Of a stretch of 64,000 nucleotides of DNA, positions 38,762 to 47,060 are shown in pieces. This DNA comes from Enterobacter sp. ENT03 (GTDB lineage: Bacteria; Pseudomonadota; Gammaproteobacteria; Enterobacterales; Enterobacteriaceae): the NCBI RefSeq assembly GCF_019218745.1, contig NZ_JAHUXA010000020.1, positions 1 to 64,000 of the forward strand, given 5' to 3'. Under the pieces are notes generated by a model that did no database searches, was not told the DNA's origin, and was given only the letters and a program-made list of their open reading frames with translations. The position numbers were made by a program, and so were the translations under genes. Position 1 is the stretch's first letter. Each line of letters begins with the position of its first letter.

Positions 38762-39838
38762 TCAGGCCTGCGGCGGATCCATCACGTAGCGGGTCGCGGC
38801 AAAGCGATTGAGGATCCGGTGCACCAGAAAGACCATCGTCAGGGTGATCAACAGCGAAACGGTCACGGAAGCAATACGGTAAACGTCGCTGAACACCAGA
38901 TCCTGATCCGGGTGCATGTTCTGCCCGAACATAATGCCGAGGGTGGTGACGCTGGCAAAGCCCACGCCCGCGCCGACTTTTTCCATGGTGTGCAGCCGTG
39001 CGCCGAAGGCGAGGCCGAGGCCAATCAGCGGCATCATCAGCAGCATATGACTGCTGTGATCGTAGAGCACCAGCTGCACCACCATCACATACAGACAGCC
39101 CAGTACCACGCCAACAATGCGCCACAGCGAACTCAGCACCGCGCCACGGTAATGCATTGGAAACAGGGATAACACGCCCGCCATCAGCGCCGACAGCGAA
39201 TCGCTCAGATTACACACCTGGAAGACAACAAAAATCAGGGTGGCCACCGTGCCGGACAGCAGCGACTCGTGGCGCACGCGGGCGGCGTTTTTCTCGATCA
39301 GCGGCGGGCGCATACGCGGTTCAACATCCGGGATCATATAGTGCAGCACCGCGCTCAGGCACACCGCCATCACGCTGGCTTCCATATTGGAGAACAGCAG
39401 CACATGCCAGTCGTTAGTGGGATAGCTCATAAAGTTGAGCATCACGCTCTGGCACACCACGCCCATCGACCCAAACAGGAACAGCGGCCCCTGGCTCATT
39501 AAGCGAAAACGGATCACGTACAGCCCAAATACCACCAGCGTCATGATCACCGGCCATTGCGACAGATAGCCTATGATAAGCACCATTTCGACGCAGTTGA
39601 CCGCCGCACTTAACATGAACTGTTTCGCGACGTGGCGGTTAAAGACCGGCACCAGCGACATCAGCATCAGCGGATAGATCACATAAAAGACGCCGTACTG
39701 GGTGTTGTAAAAACTTGAGATGCTGAGCGCGATCACCCCCGCCACCGCGATGCGCATGGTCTGACGCAGATCGTTGGCGGTGAACACGATATTGTCGTGC
39801 GGCGTAAAAACGCGGGTCAGCGTGTTGTTAATAGACAT
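38762..39838 (-). CDS. FUSC-like DUF2955 membrane protein of an efflux pair
   Basis: A protein of 358 aa with about ten membrane helices in two halves of five, the aromatic-acid-exporter/FUSC-like topology (DUF2955). The middle (residues 165-190) is a short polar loop (PDVEPRMRPPLIEKNAARVRHE). The ATG overlaps the 3' end of the upstream HlyD-type gene by 11 bp, so the two form a coupled unit resembling AaeA-AaeB. Substrate unknown; the analogous pairs export aromatic carboxylic acids. Confidence 0.87.
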   Translation of the reverse strand: MSINNTLTRVFTPHDNIVFTANDLRQTMRIAVAGVIALSISSFYNTQYGVFYVIYPLMLMSLVPVFNRHVAKQFMLSAAVNCVEMVLIIGYLSQWPVIMTLVVFGLYVIRFRLMSQGPLFLFGSMGVVCQSVMLNFMSYPTNDWHVLLFSNMEASVMAVCLSAVLHYMIPDVEPRMRPPLIEKNAARVRHESLLSGTVATLIFVVFQVCNLSDSLSALMAGVLSLFPMHYRGAVLSSLWRIVGVVLGCLYVMVVQLVLYDHSSHMLLMMPLIGLGLAFGARLHTMEKVGAGVGFASVTTLGIMFGQNMHPDQDLVFSDVYRIASVTVSLLITLTMVFLVHRILNRFAATRYVMDPPQA

Positions 39839-40895
39839 AATGCAACAGGCTGACTAAATGGATTTGCAGCCCGGAGAAGAAACGGGCGAACGGACCTTCG
39901 CTGTTATACAGCTGCACGGTAGCGCGCGCGCCGGTCGGCAGCCGCTGATCCAGCGGTTCATCCAGCGCGACGTGAATGCGCATACGCTGGGCATCACGCA
40001 CCCAGCGGTTAGAGGATTCCGGTGCCGACAGCTCGCCGTTCACCGCTTCCTGCCCCGCCAGTACCCCGGCGTCACGGCTGGTGACGTGCGCGTGAAACAC
40101 CTGGCCTGGCAGCGCATCAAATACCACTGCCGCATCGGCACCGGGATGGGTATGGCGCAGGCTCTTTTCCCGGAAATCGGCGATAATATCCGTCTGCTCG
40201 CTGACCAGCGCCAGCGCCGCCGATCCGGCCGCGGCATTCCAGCCGGGGCTTAATTGCAGGTTACTCACCATGCCGTCGGCTTCGGCGCGCACTTTAGTCC
40301 ACGCCAGATCCAGCTGGGCCTGCGCCAGCGCGTTGCGGTATTTTTGCAGCGTCACGTTGCGGCTGTCGTCTTTCTCGCCGCGCTCGATAACCAGCTCGCT
40401 GAGGTTTGCCCGCAGCGCATTCACCGACTGTTCGCTGCTCTGCCAGGCGGTACGCACTTTATCCAGATCCTGCTGTGAGACATTTTGCATCGCGCTTAAC
40501 CGCTGGTAACGGTCATAAGTGACCTTATCGTTTTGCGCGGTGAGCGTGGCGGTTTTCAGGCTCGCCTGAGTGGCGGCAATTTTCGCATCGAGCTGTTGAT
40601 TGGTCAGACGCGCCTGTTGCAGCGCAATTTCCGCCGCTTCCACTTTATTGATGAATGCCGTCGGATCCAGTTCAAACAGCAGATCGCCCTTCTTGACCGG
40701 GCTGTTATTGTGTACATGCACCTTTGCGACATAGCCCGACACGCGGGAGGAAACTGGCGTCACCACGCGCATCACGGTGGCATCCGGCGTCAATGGGATC
40801 CAGATATCCGCGACAATAAAATAGACAAACATCAGCAGGAAAGAGGCAATACTCACCCTTACCCAGCGGGCAAATTTTTGTTCAGGCGTCATCAT
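39828..40895 (-). CDS. HlyD-family periplasmic adaptor of an efflux pair
   Basis: Membrane-fusion protein of 355 aa with an N-terminal anchor helix (about 13-31), a lipoyl/barrel-sandwich half (VSGYVAKVHVHNNSPVKKGDLLFELDP), a helical hairpin (about 80-190, LDAKIAATQASLKTATLTAQNDKVTYDRYQRLSAMQNVSQQDLDKVRTAWQ), the second lipoyl half and a C-terminal beta domain. Two adjacent ATG codons begin it; either may be used. It partners the DUF2955 permease downstream. A CRP-type palindrome lies 109 bp upstream. Confidence 0.9.
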   Translation of the reverse strand: MMTPEQKFARWVRVSIASFLLMFVYFIVADIWIPLTPDATVMRVVTPVSSRVSGYVAKVHVHNNSPVKKGDLLFELDPTAFINKVEAAEIALQQARLTNQQLDAKIAATQASLKTATLTAQNDKVTYDRYQRLSAMQNVSQQDLDKVRTAWQSSEQSVNALRANLSELVIERGEKDDSRNVTLQKYRNALAQAQLDLAWTKVRAEADGMVSNLQLSPGWNAAAGSAALALVSEQTDIIADFREKSLRHTHPGADAAVVFDALPGQVFHAHVTSRDAGVLAGQEAVNGELSAPESSNRWVRDAQRMRIHVALDEPLDQRLPTGARATVQLYNSEGPFARFFSGLQIHLVSLLHYVY

Positions 40896-41003
40896 AATTA
40901 TTATGTCTTCGTGGTTTCGTTATCGACGGGCAGCCGGCTAAGCTAATGGTTATCAGGGGCAGGATCAAGAAAGCGGCAACAAGAGAGCATGGAATGCGAA
41001 AAA

Positions 41004-41017
41004 GTGATCGCGATCAC
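41004..41017. promoter_or_regulatory. Perfect GTGA-N6-TCAC palindrome (candidate CRP site)
   Basis: GTGATCGCGATCAC is a 14-bp perfect palindrome followed by ACATT, giving a strong right CRP half. It lies between yjiS and the hlyD-type operon, on the upstream side of the latter. FNR would need TTGAT halves, so CRP is favoured. Confidence 0.6.
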
Positions 41018-41028
41018 ATTAACGCACA

Positions 41029-41059
41029 AAAAAGCCCGGTCGGCTTTCGCCTCCGGGCT
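41029..41059 (-). terminator. Terminator of yjiS
   Basis: On the minus strand AGCCCGG pairs with CCGGGCT (13-base loop), followed by TTTTTTGT, 5 bp after the yjiS stop. Confidence 0.8.
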
Positions 41060-41063
41060 GCTT

Positions 41064-41228
41064 TTAACAGACATCATCACGTTTAAGTCCCACATCCCGC
41101 AGTTGCGCATCACTCATACGACTAAACAGTTTCCGCGTCTGCGCCTGTCGACGCCACTGTTTAAACGCCCGCCAGATCAGCACAAAGCCGATAAAAGGCC
41201 GTTTTGGCCGGTTTTCAAAGAATTCCAT
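41064..41228 (-). CDS. yjiS: YjiS, DUF1127 small basic protein
   Basis: A 54-residue, Arg/Lys-rich protein: MEFFENRPKRPFIG, then an aromatic helix with RAFKQWRRQAQTRKLF and the DUF1127 signature MSDAQLRDVGLKRDDV at the C-terminus. It matches E. coli YjiS in length and pattern. The ribosome site AGGAG lies 8 bases upstream. DUF1127 proteins are stress- or RNA-associated small proteins in other proteobacteria; the role here is unknown. It is divergent from yjiR and ended by a clear terminator. Confidence 0.9.
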   Translation of the reverse strand: MEFFENRPKRPFIGFVLIWRAFKQWRRQAQTRKLFSRMSDAQLRDVGLKRDDVC

Positions 41229-41280
41229 AATTGCTCTCCTCGTCGGAACAGAGCCTTATCATGCGGGAAATAGCGGGCTG

Positions 41281-41385
41281 CAATACAGATGCAAAAAACG
41301 CTTTTCTTAACCATACAGATCCGCTAAAACAGCAGCTGAATGGCATTTTTGCCGCTGCTCTGTACTGGTCCTCGGATCTGTATGG
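41281..41385 (+). promoter_or_regulatory. Direct and inverted repeats in the yjiR-yjiS intergenic region
   Basis: AATACAGATG (41282-41291) and CCATACAGATCCG (41311-41323) are direct repeats about 30 bp apart. The reverse complement of the second, CGGATCTGTATGG, lies at 41373-41385, 20 bp before yjiR. Within the large loop a smaller inverted pair (CAGCAG / CTGCTG) is also seen. MocR-type regulators usually bind such paired repeats next to their own genes, so autoregulation is likely. Confidence 0.6.
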
Positions 41386-41404
41386 ATGTGACAAAGGATA
41401 CAGC

Positions 41405-42820
41405 ATGACGCGTTACCAACATCTGGCCAATCTGCTGGCCGACCGTATCGAGCAGGGGCTGTATCGCAGCGGTGAAAAACTGCCTTCCGTGCGCAGTCTG
41501 AGCCACGAGCACGGCGTCAGTATCAGCACCGTCCAGGAAGCCTACCGGGTGCTGGAGAATTTGCAGCTGATCCTGCCGCAGCCGCGCTCGGGCTATTTCG
41601 TCGCCCATCGCAAAGTGCAGCCGCCGGTGCCGGCGATGTCGCGTCCGGTACAGCGTCCGGTTGAAGTCACCCAGTGGGACGAAGTGTTGACGCTGCTGGA
41701 TGCGCGCTGCGATCCCACCATCACCTCCTTTGGCGGCGGCTCGCCGGACATCGCTCAGGCCACCCTGAAACCGCTGTGGCGCGAGATGAGCCGCGTGGTG
41801 CTGCACCAGATGCTCGATGCGTTCAGCTACGACGAGCTGTCAGGGCGACACGAACTGCGCGAACAGATCGCCCGCCTGATGCTGGACAATAGCGCGGTGC
41901 TGAGCGCCGACGAGATCATCATCACCAGCGGCTGTCACAGCGCGCTGGCCACCGCCCTGCTGGCGGTCTGCAAAGCCGGGGATATTGTGGCGGTGGAATC
42001 ACCGTCGTTTCACGGCACCATGCAGATGCTGCGCGGGCTGGGCATCAAAGCCCTCGAAATCCCGACCGATCCTGACACCGGTATCAGCGTGGAAGCGCTG
42101 GAGCTGGCGTTCGAACAGTGGCCGATCAAAGGCGTCATTCTGGTGCCGAACTGCAATAACCCGCTGGGCTTTGTCATGCCTGACGCGCGAAAACGGGCGA
42201 TGATCACCCTGGCGCAGCGCCACGATATTGTGATTTTTGAGGACGATGTTTACGGCGAGCTGGCGTTTGATTACCCGCGTCCGCGCACGCTGAAATCGTT
42301 TGATATTGATGGCCGCGTGCTGCTGTGTAGCTCCTTCACCAAAACCATTGCGCCTGGCCTGCGCGTTGGCTGGATCGCGCCGGGACGTTATCACGATCGC
42401 GTGCTGCACATGAAATACGCCGCCAGCGCCACCACGGCTCCCACCACGCAGATGGCGATGAGCGCGTTTATCCGCGACGGGCATTACCATCGCCACCTGC
42501 GCCGTATGCGGCAGCTCTACCGGAATAATATGGACACCTTTACCTGCTGGGTGCGCCAGTATTTTCCTGCTGAGATCTGCGTGACGCGCCCGAAAGGCGG
42601 CTTCTTGCTGTGGGTCGAACTTCCTGAACGGGTGGACATGGTATGCGTGGCAAAACAGCTGCGCCGCCTGAAGATCCAGATCGCCCCCGGCTCGCTGTTT
42701 TCTGCCTCCGGCAAATACCGCAACTGCCTGCGCATCAACTGCGCCCTGCCCCCCAACGAGCATCACCGCCTGGCCCTCAAACAGCTCGGCGAGGCGGTGC
42801 AGATTGCGATGGAAGAGTGA
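41405..42820 (+). CDS. yjiR: MocR-family regulator YjiR (GntR HTH + aminotransferase domain)
   Basis: A protein of 471 aa. The N-terminal GntR winged helix (1-70; GEKLPSVRSLSHEHGVSISTVQEAYRVLE) is joined by a proline-rich linker to a type I aminotransferase-like domain with the PLP lysine in SSFTKTIAPGLRVGW and NPLGFVMP, EDDVYGEL as cofactor contacts. ATG 41405 begins MTRYQHLANLLA as in E. coli; the frame open further upstream runs through the operator repeats and is rejected. MocR proteins use PLP as a sensory cofactor. Targets are unknown. Confidence 0.94.
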   Translation: MTRYQHLANLLADRIEQGLYRSGEKLPSVRSLSHEHGVSISTVQEAYRVLENLQLILPQPRSGYFVAHRKVQPPVPAMSRPVQRPVEVTQWDEVLTLLDARCDPTITSFGGGSPDIAQATLKPLWREMSRVVLHQMLDAFSYDELSGRHELREQIARLMLDNSAVLSADEIIITSGCHSALATALLAVCKAGDIVAVESPSFHGTMQMLRGLGIKALEIPTDPDTGISVEALELAFEQWPIKGVILVPNCNNPLGFVMPDARKRAMITLAQRHDIVIFEDDVYGELAFDYPRPRTLKSFDIDGRVLLCSSFTKTIAPGLRVGWIAPGRYHDRVLHMKYAASATTAPTTQMAMSAFIRDGHYHRHLRRMRQLYRNNMDTFTCWVRQYFPAEICVTRPKGGFLLWVELPERVDMVCVAKQLRRLKIQIAPGSLFSASGKYRNCLRINCALPPNEHHRLALKQLGEAVQIAMEE

Positions 42821-42826
42821 CGCGGA

Positions 42827-43882
42827 TTATTTAGCCGCAGGCTTCACGTCTGCCACCCAGGTGGGCAGATCCCAGGTTCCACCGAGGCGCAGATAGCGAC
42901 ACATGCCGGTGGTGGATTCATGGCTCAGGCGGAAAGCCGTGCCGTCCCATACCCAGCTGGCCGTGGCCCAGCAGTCGCCGAGACCGCGCCCTTTCTGGCC
43001 CATGGCGATCACGCCGTCGCTGTGATCCGTTGCCGAATCGGTCACCAGCACGGGCTTCGCATCCGGGGTATTCGCGATCACCCAATAGCCATAACCTTCG
43101 TTGTACGCCCCGCGCCAGCAGAGGGTGGAAGCCAGCACGTGACGGTCATCCAGCGGCGTGACGGTAATATCACCATCCCCTTCCTGCGCATCGCCTTCCG
43201 CGGGTTGCAGGCGATCGCACTGGGCGTCTTTGTTCAGCGTGGCAAGCAGTTGCGGTTTCAGCGCATCGGCGTTGGCCTTGCTCAGCGTGCGCGTTTCGCC
43301 CGGCACCACTTTCACCGCCTGGATCACCGGCGCGGGTACGGCGGCCTTAACGCTCGTCTCAGGTTTATCGCCCTTTTTGATCAACGCGCCCGGCGTGCCA
43401 ATGCGCCCTTGTACATCATCCATTTTCAGCAGCACTGCGGTGGCACCGTTACCGGAGAGCACAAAAGGCGTGCGTCCCTCTTTCACTTCCACTTTTCCGC
43501 TGCCTTTGACGGCCTTGATCACCGCCTGCGTTTGCGCCGTCGTGAGCGACCAGCGATCGTCCTCACCCGCCTTCAGCGCGCCTGCGGGCTGATCGTTGAT
43601 CCACAGCATCAGCGTGCCCGATGTGGCGTTATCGTCAGACTCGGTATCCGCCAGCACCACCTCACCGGTTACGGCGCTGTTCGGCCCGGCCTTGCGGGTC
43701 AGCAGCACCGATCCGCCCGTGCCTTCTTCCGTCTCTTCGCTGCTGTAACCTGCCGCGCGGCAGGTGAGCGTGTTGTCACAGACCATTTCCCAGTCTTTGT
43801 GGCTGAATGAGACGCCGTTTTCCTGCGCGATAACCGGAGCGGCAAGCAGCGTCAGCGCCGCCAGGGTGTGGGGAAGTTTCAC
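42827..43882 (-). CDS. DUF1176 exported protein
   Basis: A protein of 351 aa with a Sec signal peptide (MKLPHTLAALTLLAAPVIA, cleaving before QEN), predicted periplasmic. DUF1176 features are visible: FSHKDWEMVCDNTLTCRAAGY at the N-terminus and a C-terminal GLGDCWATASWVWDGTAFRLSHESTTGMCR carrying paired cysteines likely to form disulfides. It faces yjiR with a 6-bp gap. Function unknown. Confidence 0.88.
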   Translation of the reverse strand: MKLPHTLAALTLLAAPVIAQENGVSFSHKDWEMVCDNTLTCRAAGYSSEETEEGTGGSVLLTRKAGPNSAVTGEVVLADTESDDNATSGTLMLWINDQPAGALKAGEDDRWSLTTAQTQAVIKAVKGSGKVEVKEGRTPFVLSGNGATAVLLKMDDVQGRIGTPGALIKKGDKPETSVKAAVPAPVIQAVKVVPGETRTLSKANADALKPQLLATLNKDAQCDRLQPAEGDAQEGDGDITVTPLDDRHVLASTLCWRGAYNEGYGYWVIANTPDAKPVLVTDSATDHSDGVIAMGQKGRGLGDCWATASWVWDGTAFRLSHESTTGMCRYLRLGGTWDLPTWVADVKPAAK

Positions 43883-43953
43883 TACATGTTCCTTATAAGA
43901 GAATGACCTGGCTCAATAATAGGGTGGCGCATGCCAAAAGAGTATGACGTTTT

Positions 43954-44028
43954 GTCGGGTGGCGCTGCGCTTACCCGACCTACAGGGGAAGGTGTCTCGG
44001 TAGGCCCGGCAAGCATGCGCCGCCGGGC
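43954..44028. repeat. REP pair between the DUF1176 gene and roxA
   Basis: GTCGGGTGGCGCTGCGC...ACCCGACC at 43954-43983 and GTAGGCCCGGCAAGC...CCGCCGGGC at 44000-44028. Confidence 0.8.
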
Positions 44029-44037
44029 GTGGCGGGA

Positions 44038-45159
44038 TTATTCGTCGAAGTACCAGTAGCCCTGATTCACCAGCGCGGTCAGCTCGGCGATAAACGCCGG
44101 GTTGTTCAGCGCATCGCCCAGTTCGTTTTGCCCGACAAGCGTATAGCGGCACAGCGCATCGGCAGCGACGGGATCTACGGTGTCCAGCGGCTCGCTGTTC
44201 ACGAAGAAGCGACCGCTGATGTTCAGCACCCGCAGCCCGCTCAGGCGGGAGAGGACTTCGCCACCCTGGAGGGCGTCGAGGATCTCGTCTTCCGCGTACG
44301 GCGGCTCGGCAGGGGCGATGTCCAGCTCATGGCGCGGCGTGGTGGCAAAGCGGCCAAACCAGTTCCGGAAATCTTCTGGCTGGTTGATCATGTCGATCAT
44401 CATCTCGCGCAGGCGCGCCAGCTCGTACTCTTCTACCCGCCCCGGATGCTCGCGACAGGTCAGATCCGGATCGCTGTAATGCTCGCCCCCCAGATCGTTT
44501 TCCAGCGCGTAATCGGCGAAGCTGCTGATCAGATCGCGGCCGTTCGGCCCACGGAAACCCACCGAATAGTTGAGCGCAGTTTCATGGGTGAAACCATCGT
44601 GCGGGAAGCCCGGCGGAATATAGAGGATGTCCCCCGGCGCCAGATCTTCATCAATAATCGGTTCGAAAGGATCGACATGCAGCAGCGCCGGATGCGGGCA
44701 GAACTGACGCATCGGCAGCTTATCGCCCACACGCCAGCGACGGCTGCCCATACCCTGAATGATAAACACATCATACTGATCGATGTGCGGCCCCACGCCG
44801 CCGCCCGGCACGGAGAAGGAGATCATCAGATCGTCCAGCCGCCAGTCCGGCAGCACGCGGAACGGACGTACCAGTTCAGCCGAGGGCGCATGCCAGTGGT
44901 TCACCGCCTGCGCCAGCAGCGACCAGCCGGTTTCGCCCAGCCCGTCGAAATCCTCGAACGGCCCGTTGCTGGCCTGCCACTGACCATTCTTGTGGCTGAC
45001 GAGGCGGCTATCCACCTCCGGCTCCATCGCCAGGCCCGCCAGTTCATCCGGGGTGATCGGATCGACAAAATTCGGCAACGCGTTTTTCAGTACAACGGGT
45101 TGTTTCTGCCAGTATTTTTCAAGAAATTCCGGCCAGTTTAGATTGAGTTGGTACGCCAT
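44038..45159 (-). CDS. roxA: RoxA-type ribosomal protein uL16 arginine hydroxylase
   Basis: Fe(II)/2-oxoglutarate JmjC-type oxygenase hydroxylating an Arg of ribosomal protein uL16. It is 373 aa, the length of E. coli RoxA/YcfD. The metal triad His125, Asp127 (GPHIDQYD) and His187 (PPGFPHDG) is intact at the same numbers as I recall for E. coli. The C-terminal winged-helix segment is present (ILDALQGGEVLSRL). ATG 45159 (AGGA upstream) is used; the frame to 45228 is unsupported. In E. coli the gene sits by phoPQ, so this location is different. It is either a relocated copy or a paralogue. Confidence 0.88.
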   Translation of the reverse strand: MAYQLNLNWPEFLEKYWQKQPVVLKNALPNFVDPITPDELAGLAMEPEVDSRLVSHKNGQWQASNGPFEDFDGLGETGWSLLAQAVNHWHAPSAELVRPFRVLPDWRLDDLMISFSVPGGGVGPHIDQYDVFIIQGMGSRRWRVGDKLPMRQFCPHPALLHVDPFEPIIDEDLAPGDILYIPPGFPHDGFTHETALNYSVGFRGPNGRDLISSFADYALENDLGGEHYSDPDLTCREHPGRVEEYELARLREMMIDMINQPEDFRNWFGRFATTPRHELDIAPAEPPYAEDEILDALQGGEVLSRLSGLRVLNISGRFFVNSEPLDTVDPVAADALCRYTLVGQNELGDALNNPAFIAELTALVNQGYWYFDE

Positions 45160-45231
45160 ACGATCCTGCCTGCGAGAAGATAAACGGCCCTGATTATAAA
45201 GAGCGCGCAGGCCTGGCCGCCTTGTCATGGG

Positions 45232-45789
45232 TCAAGTGTTGGCGTGGCGCTGCCCGACGCGCATGGCGCTGTAGAGCGAACACAGCTCAAGCAGGCTTTT
45301 GGTGCCGGTGCGCTTCATCAGGCCATTGCGCTGCACGCTGACGGTGGTCGGGCTGACGCCGCGGATCGTGGCGATCTCCTCCAGCGAATGGCCGCGCAGC
45401 AACAGCCGCATGATCTGCTGCTCGGCGGCGGTGAATTTAAAGGGATCGACACGGTAGCCCGCGCCCTGATTTTGCTCCGCAAGCAGGGTCATGATGCTCA
45501 GCGCCTGCCGCAGCTCCTCCACGCCGAGGTTTTCTGACAGGCTCAGTTTTATCAGTCCGGGGAACAGGCGGTTTAACGCGTCGAAATGACGCTCGGCGGT
45601 AATAAAGATCGCGTGGTGAACCGGCGGGTGAGAGAAATACAGGGAGTAGATTTCCACAATATCCATGCCGGAGGTGACATAGATGCAGGACGGCGTTGCC
45701 CGGCTCCCCCCACCCCGTTCCCGGTACAGCTGTTTGAGTATTTTCTCTATTCCATAAATGTAGAAGCGATCCTTTCCGTAGACAGGCAT
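45232..45789 (-). CDS. LuxR-family helix-turn-helix regulator
   Basis: A protein of 185 aa with a short N-terminal domain resembling a receiver (IYVTSGMDIVEIYSLYF, HAIFITAERHFDALNRLFPG) but no phospho-acceptor Asp pattern, then a C-terminal LuxR HTH (FTAAEQQIMRLLLRGHSLEEIATIRGVSPTTVSVQRNGLMKRTGTKSLLELC). The layout recalls RcsA/BglJ-type non-phosphorylated partners. ATG 45789 has GGAG eight bases up; the frame runs further up to 45909 through a hairpin and is not used. It stands divergent from kdgM and could regulate it or the operon to its left. Exact name not recognised. Confidence 0.82.
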   Translation of the reverse strand: MPVYGKDRFYIYGIEKILKQLYRERGGGSRATPSCIYVTSGMDIVEIYSLYFSHPPVHHAIFITAERHFDALNRLFPGLIKLSLSENLGVEELRQALSIMTLLAEQNQGAGYRVDPFKFTAAEQQIMRLLLRGHSLEEIATIRGVSPTTVSVQRNGLMKRTGTKSLLELCSLYSAMRVGQRHANT

Positions 45790-45820
45790 ATCAGATCTCC
45801 AGAGGTAGTCTTTTTTTATT

Positions 45821-45845
45821 AACCTTCTCAGCAGAAGGTTTTTAT
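45821..45845 (+). terminator. Perfect hairpin with T-tail in the leader of the LuxR gene
   Basis: AACCTTCT-CAGC-AGAAGGTT is followed on the plus strand by TTTAT. As a terminator it would work only on the plus strand, where no gene ends; on the minus strand it forms a leader hairpin 32 bases before the LuxR start codon. It may end an antisense RNA or structure the leader. Confidence 0.4.
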
Positions 45846-46170
45846 GCGTTTTGTGCAGGTCATCAGCCTGATGTTCCTGCTTGTTTAGTCTTTGTTTAGG
45901 TTGTATCACGATCGCATATTGCGTCTTAAAGTCACGCAGGCTGACTATTTCGACGTTTATGCTTTGTCGTTTTATCTACGGGTTATTTATTATCCAGGAA
46001 TAAATTTATTGTCAAACGTCACTTATCTAAAAAACAGGCAATATCGTGGCAATGAAAATTGAGCATTTATCGATTATCTTATTGATACTAATGATTAATT
46101 TTTATTAGGATTATCTTTATAAATGCCATTTTAATTAATTTCAGCTTATTCTTAATAGTCTGATCCTAGT

Positions 46171-46214
46171 CTCAAAACACCATTTCATTTTGTGCAAAAG
46201 TCTATTCCACAAAA
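46171..46214 (+). promoter_or_regulatory. Candidate KdgR box and inverted repeat upstream of kdgM
   Basis: CTCAAAACACCATTTCATT (46171-46189) fits the KdgR consensus AATGAAACATTGTTTCATT at 12 of 19 positions, with the right half TTTCATT exact. It is followed by TTTTGTG (46188-46194) and its inverse CACAAAA (46208-46214). The remaining 45846-46170 stretch is AT-rich and shows no gene. Assignment by pattern only. Confidence 0.5.
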
Positions 46215-46285
46215 ATACAAAACCCTCTATCTGCCGTCAGGCAGAGAGCATCTTATACCTTTGGACTACTAAAATAGGGGATCCT

Positions 46286-46987
46286 ATGTTGCGCTCATTA
46301 TTATTATTTACTGTACCTTTCATGAGTATTGCAGCCCACGCCGTAACCTTTGATTACCGTCACGAAATGAACGACAGCGGCGGGAATAATCATAAAGATC
46401 GCTTACTGATGTCGCACCGTTTTGCCAACGGATTTGGCTTATCGCTGGAAGGGAAATGGAAAGGCTCGCAGGATAAAGACAAAGCCTATGACGAAACGGT
46501 CAGCAATGGCACCGAAGTGGTCGCCAGCTACGTCTATAAAATTGACAAGACCTTCCAGATTGAGCCGGGCTTCTCGCTGGATACCAGCTCGTCATCGAAT
46601 AACTACCGCCCGTATCTGCGCGGTAAAGCGAATCTGAGCGACGACGTCAGCATTAACCTCCGCTATCGCCCGTACTACAAGCGTAATTCCAATAATATTG
46701 GCACGCAGAAAAACACCTCAGAGAACGGCTATAACCTGACCAGCGTGCTGTCATGGAAAATTTCCAAAGACTATCAACTGGATTACGAGCTGGACTACAA
46801 AAAAGCGAATTCCGCCGGCGTGGTGCTGGCTGATAACGAGAGCTACGACTGGACGCACGATTTTAAGCTGACCTATAAATGGGATAAAAACTGGTCCCCC
46901 TATATGGCGATTGGTAATGTTTCCGGCAGCAAAGTCACCGATGAAAGACAAACCCGTTATCGCGTCGGCGTGAAATATTCCTTCTGA
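46286..46987 (+). CDS. kdgM: Oligogalacturonate-specific porin, KdgM family
   Basis: Outer-membrane 12-strand beta-barrel admitting anionic oligogalacturonides. It is 233 aa with signal peptide MLRSLLLFTVPFMSIAAHA cleaved before VTFDYRHE. The barrel shows alternating hydrophobic strands, charged loops, and the C-terminal aromatic YRVGVKYSF that directs assembly. KdgM/NanC features include DRLLMSHRFANGFGLSLEGKW and NLRYRPYY. ATG 46286 has AGGGG upstream; an in-frame ATG at 46190 precedes no signal sequence. It is the first gene of a pectin unit with the lyase downstream. Confidence 0.92.
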   Translation: MLRSLLLFTVPFMSIAAHAVTFDYRHEMNDSGGNNHKDRLLMSHRFANGFGLSLEGKWKGSQDKDKAYDETVSNGTEVVASYVYKIDKTFQIEPGFSLDTSSSSNNYRPYLRGKANLSDDVSINLRYRPYYKRNSNNIGTQKNTSENGYNLTSVLSWKISKDYQLDYELDYKKANSAGVVLADNESYDWTHDFKLTYKWDKNWSPYMAIGNVSGSKVTDERQTRYRVGVKYSF

Positions 46988-47013
46988 TGACATCCGGGCA
47001 GCATCATAAAAAT

Positions 47014-47044
47014 AAATAAGGGTTTTATTTAAAGCCCTTATTTT
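47014..47044 (+). terminator. Terminator/attenuator between kdgM and the pectate lyase
   Basis: AAATAAGGG pairs with CCCTTATTT (9-bp perfect stem, 12-base loop) and ends in a T-run, 17 bp before the lyase ATG. It would lower lyase transcription relative to the porin. Confidence 0.75.
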
Positions 47045-47060
47045 GACTGAGAGGCAAATA

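Noticed and set aside
46190-46285. Longer N-terminus for KdgM
   Set aside because: It would place about 32 polar residues before a good signal peptide; ATG 46286 has its own AGGGG ribosome site.
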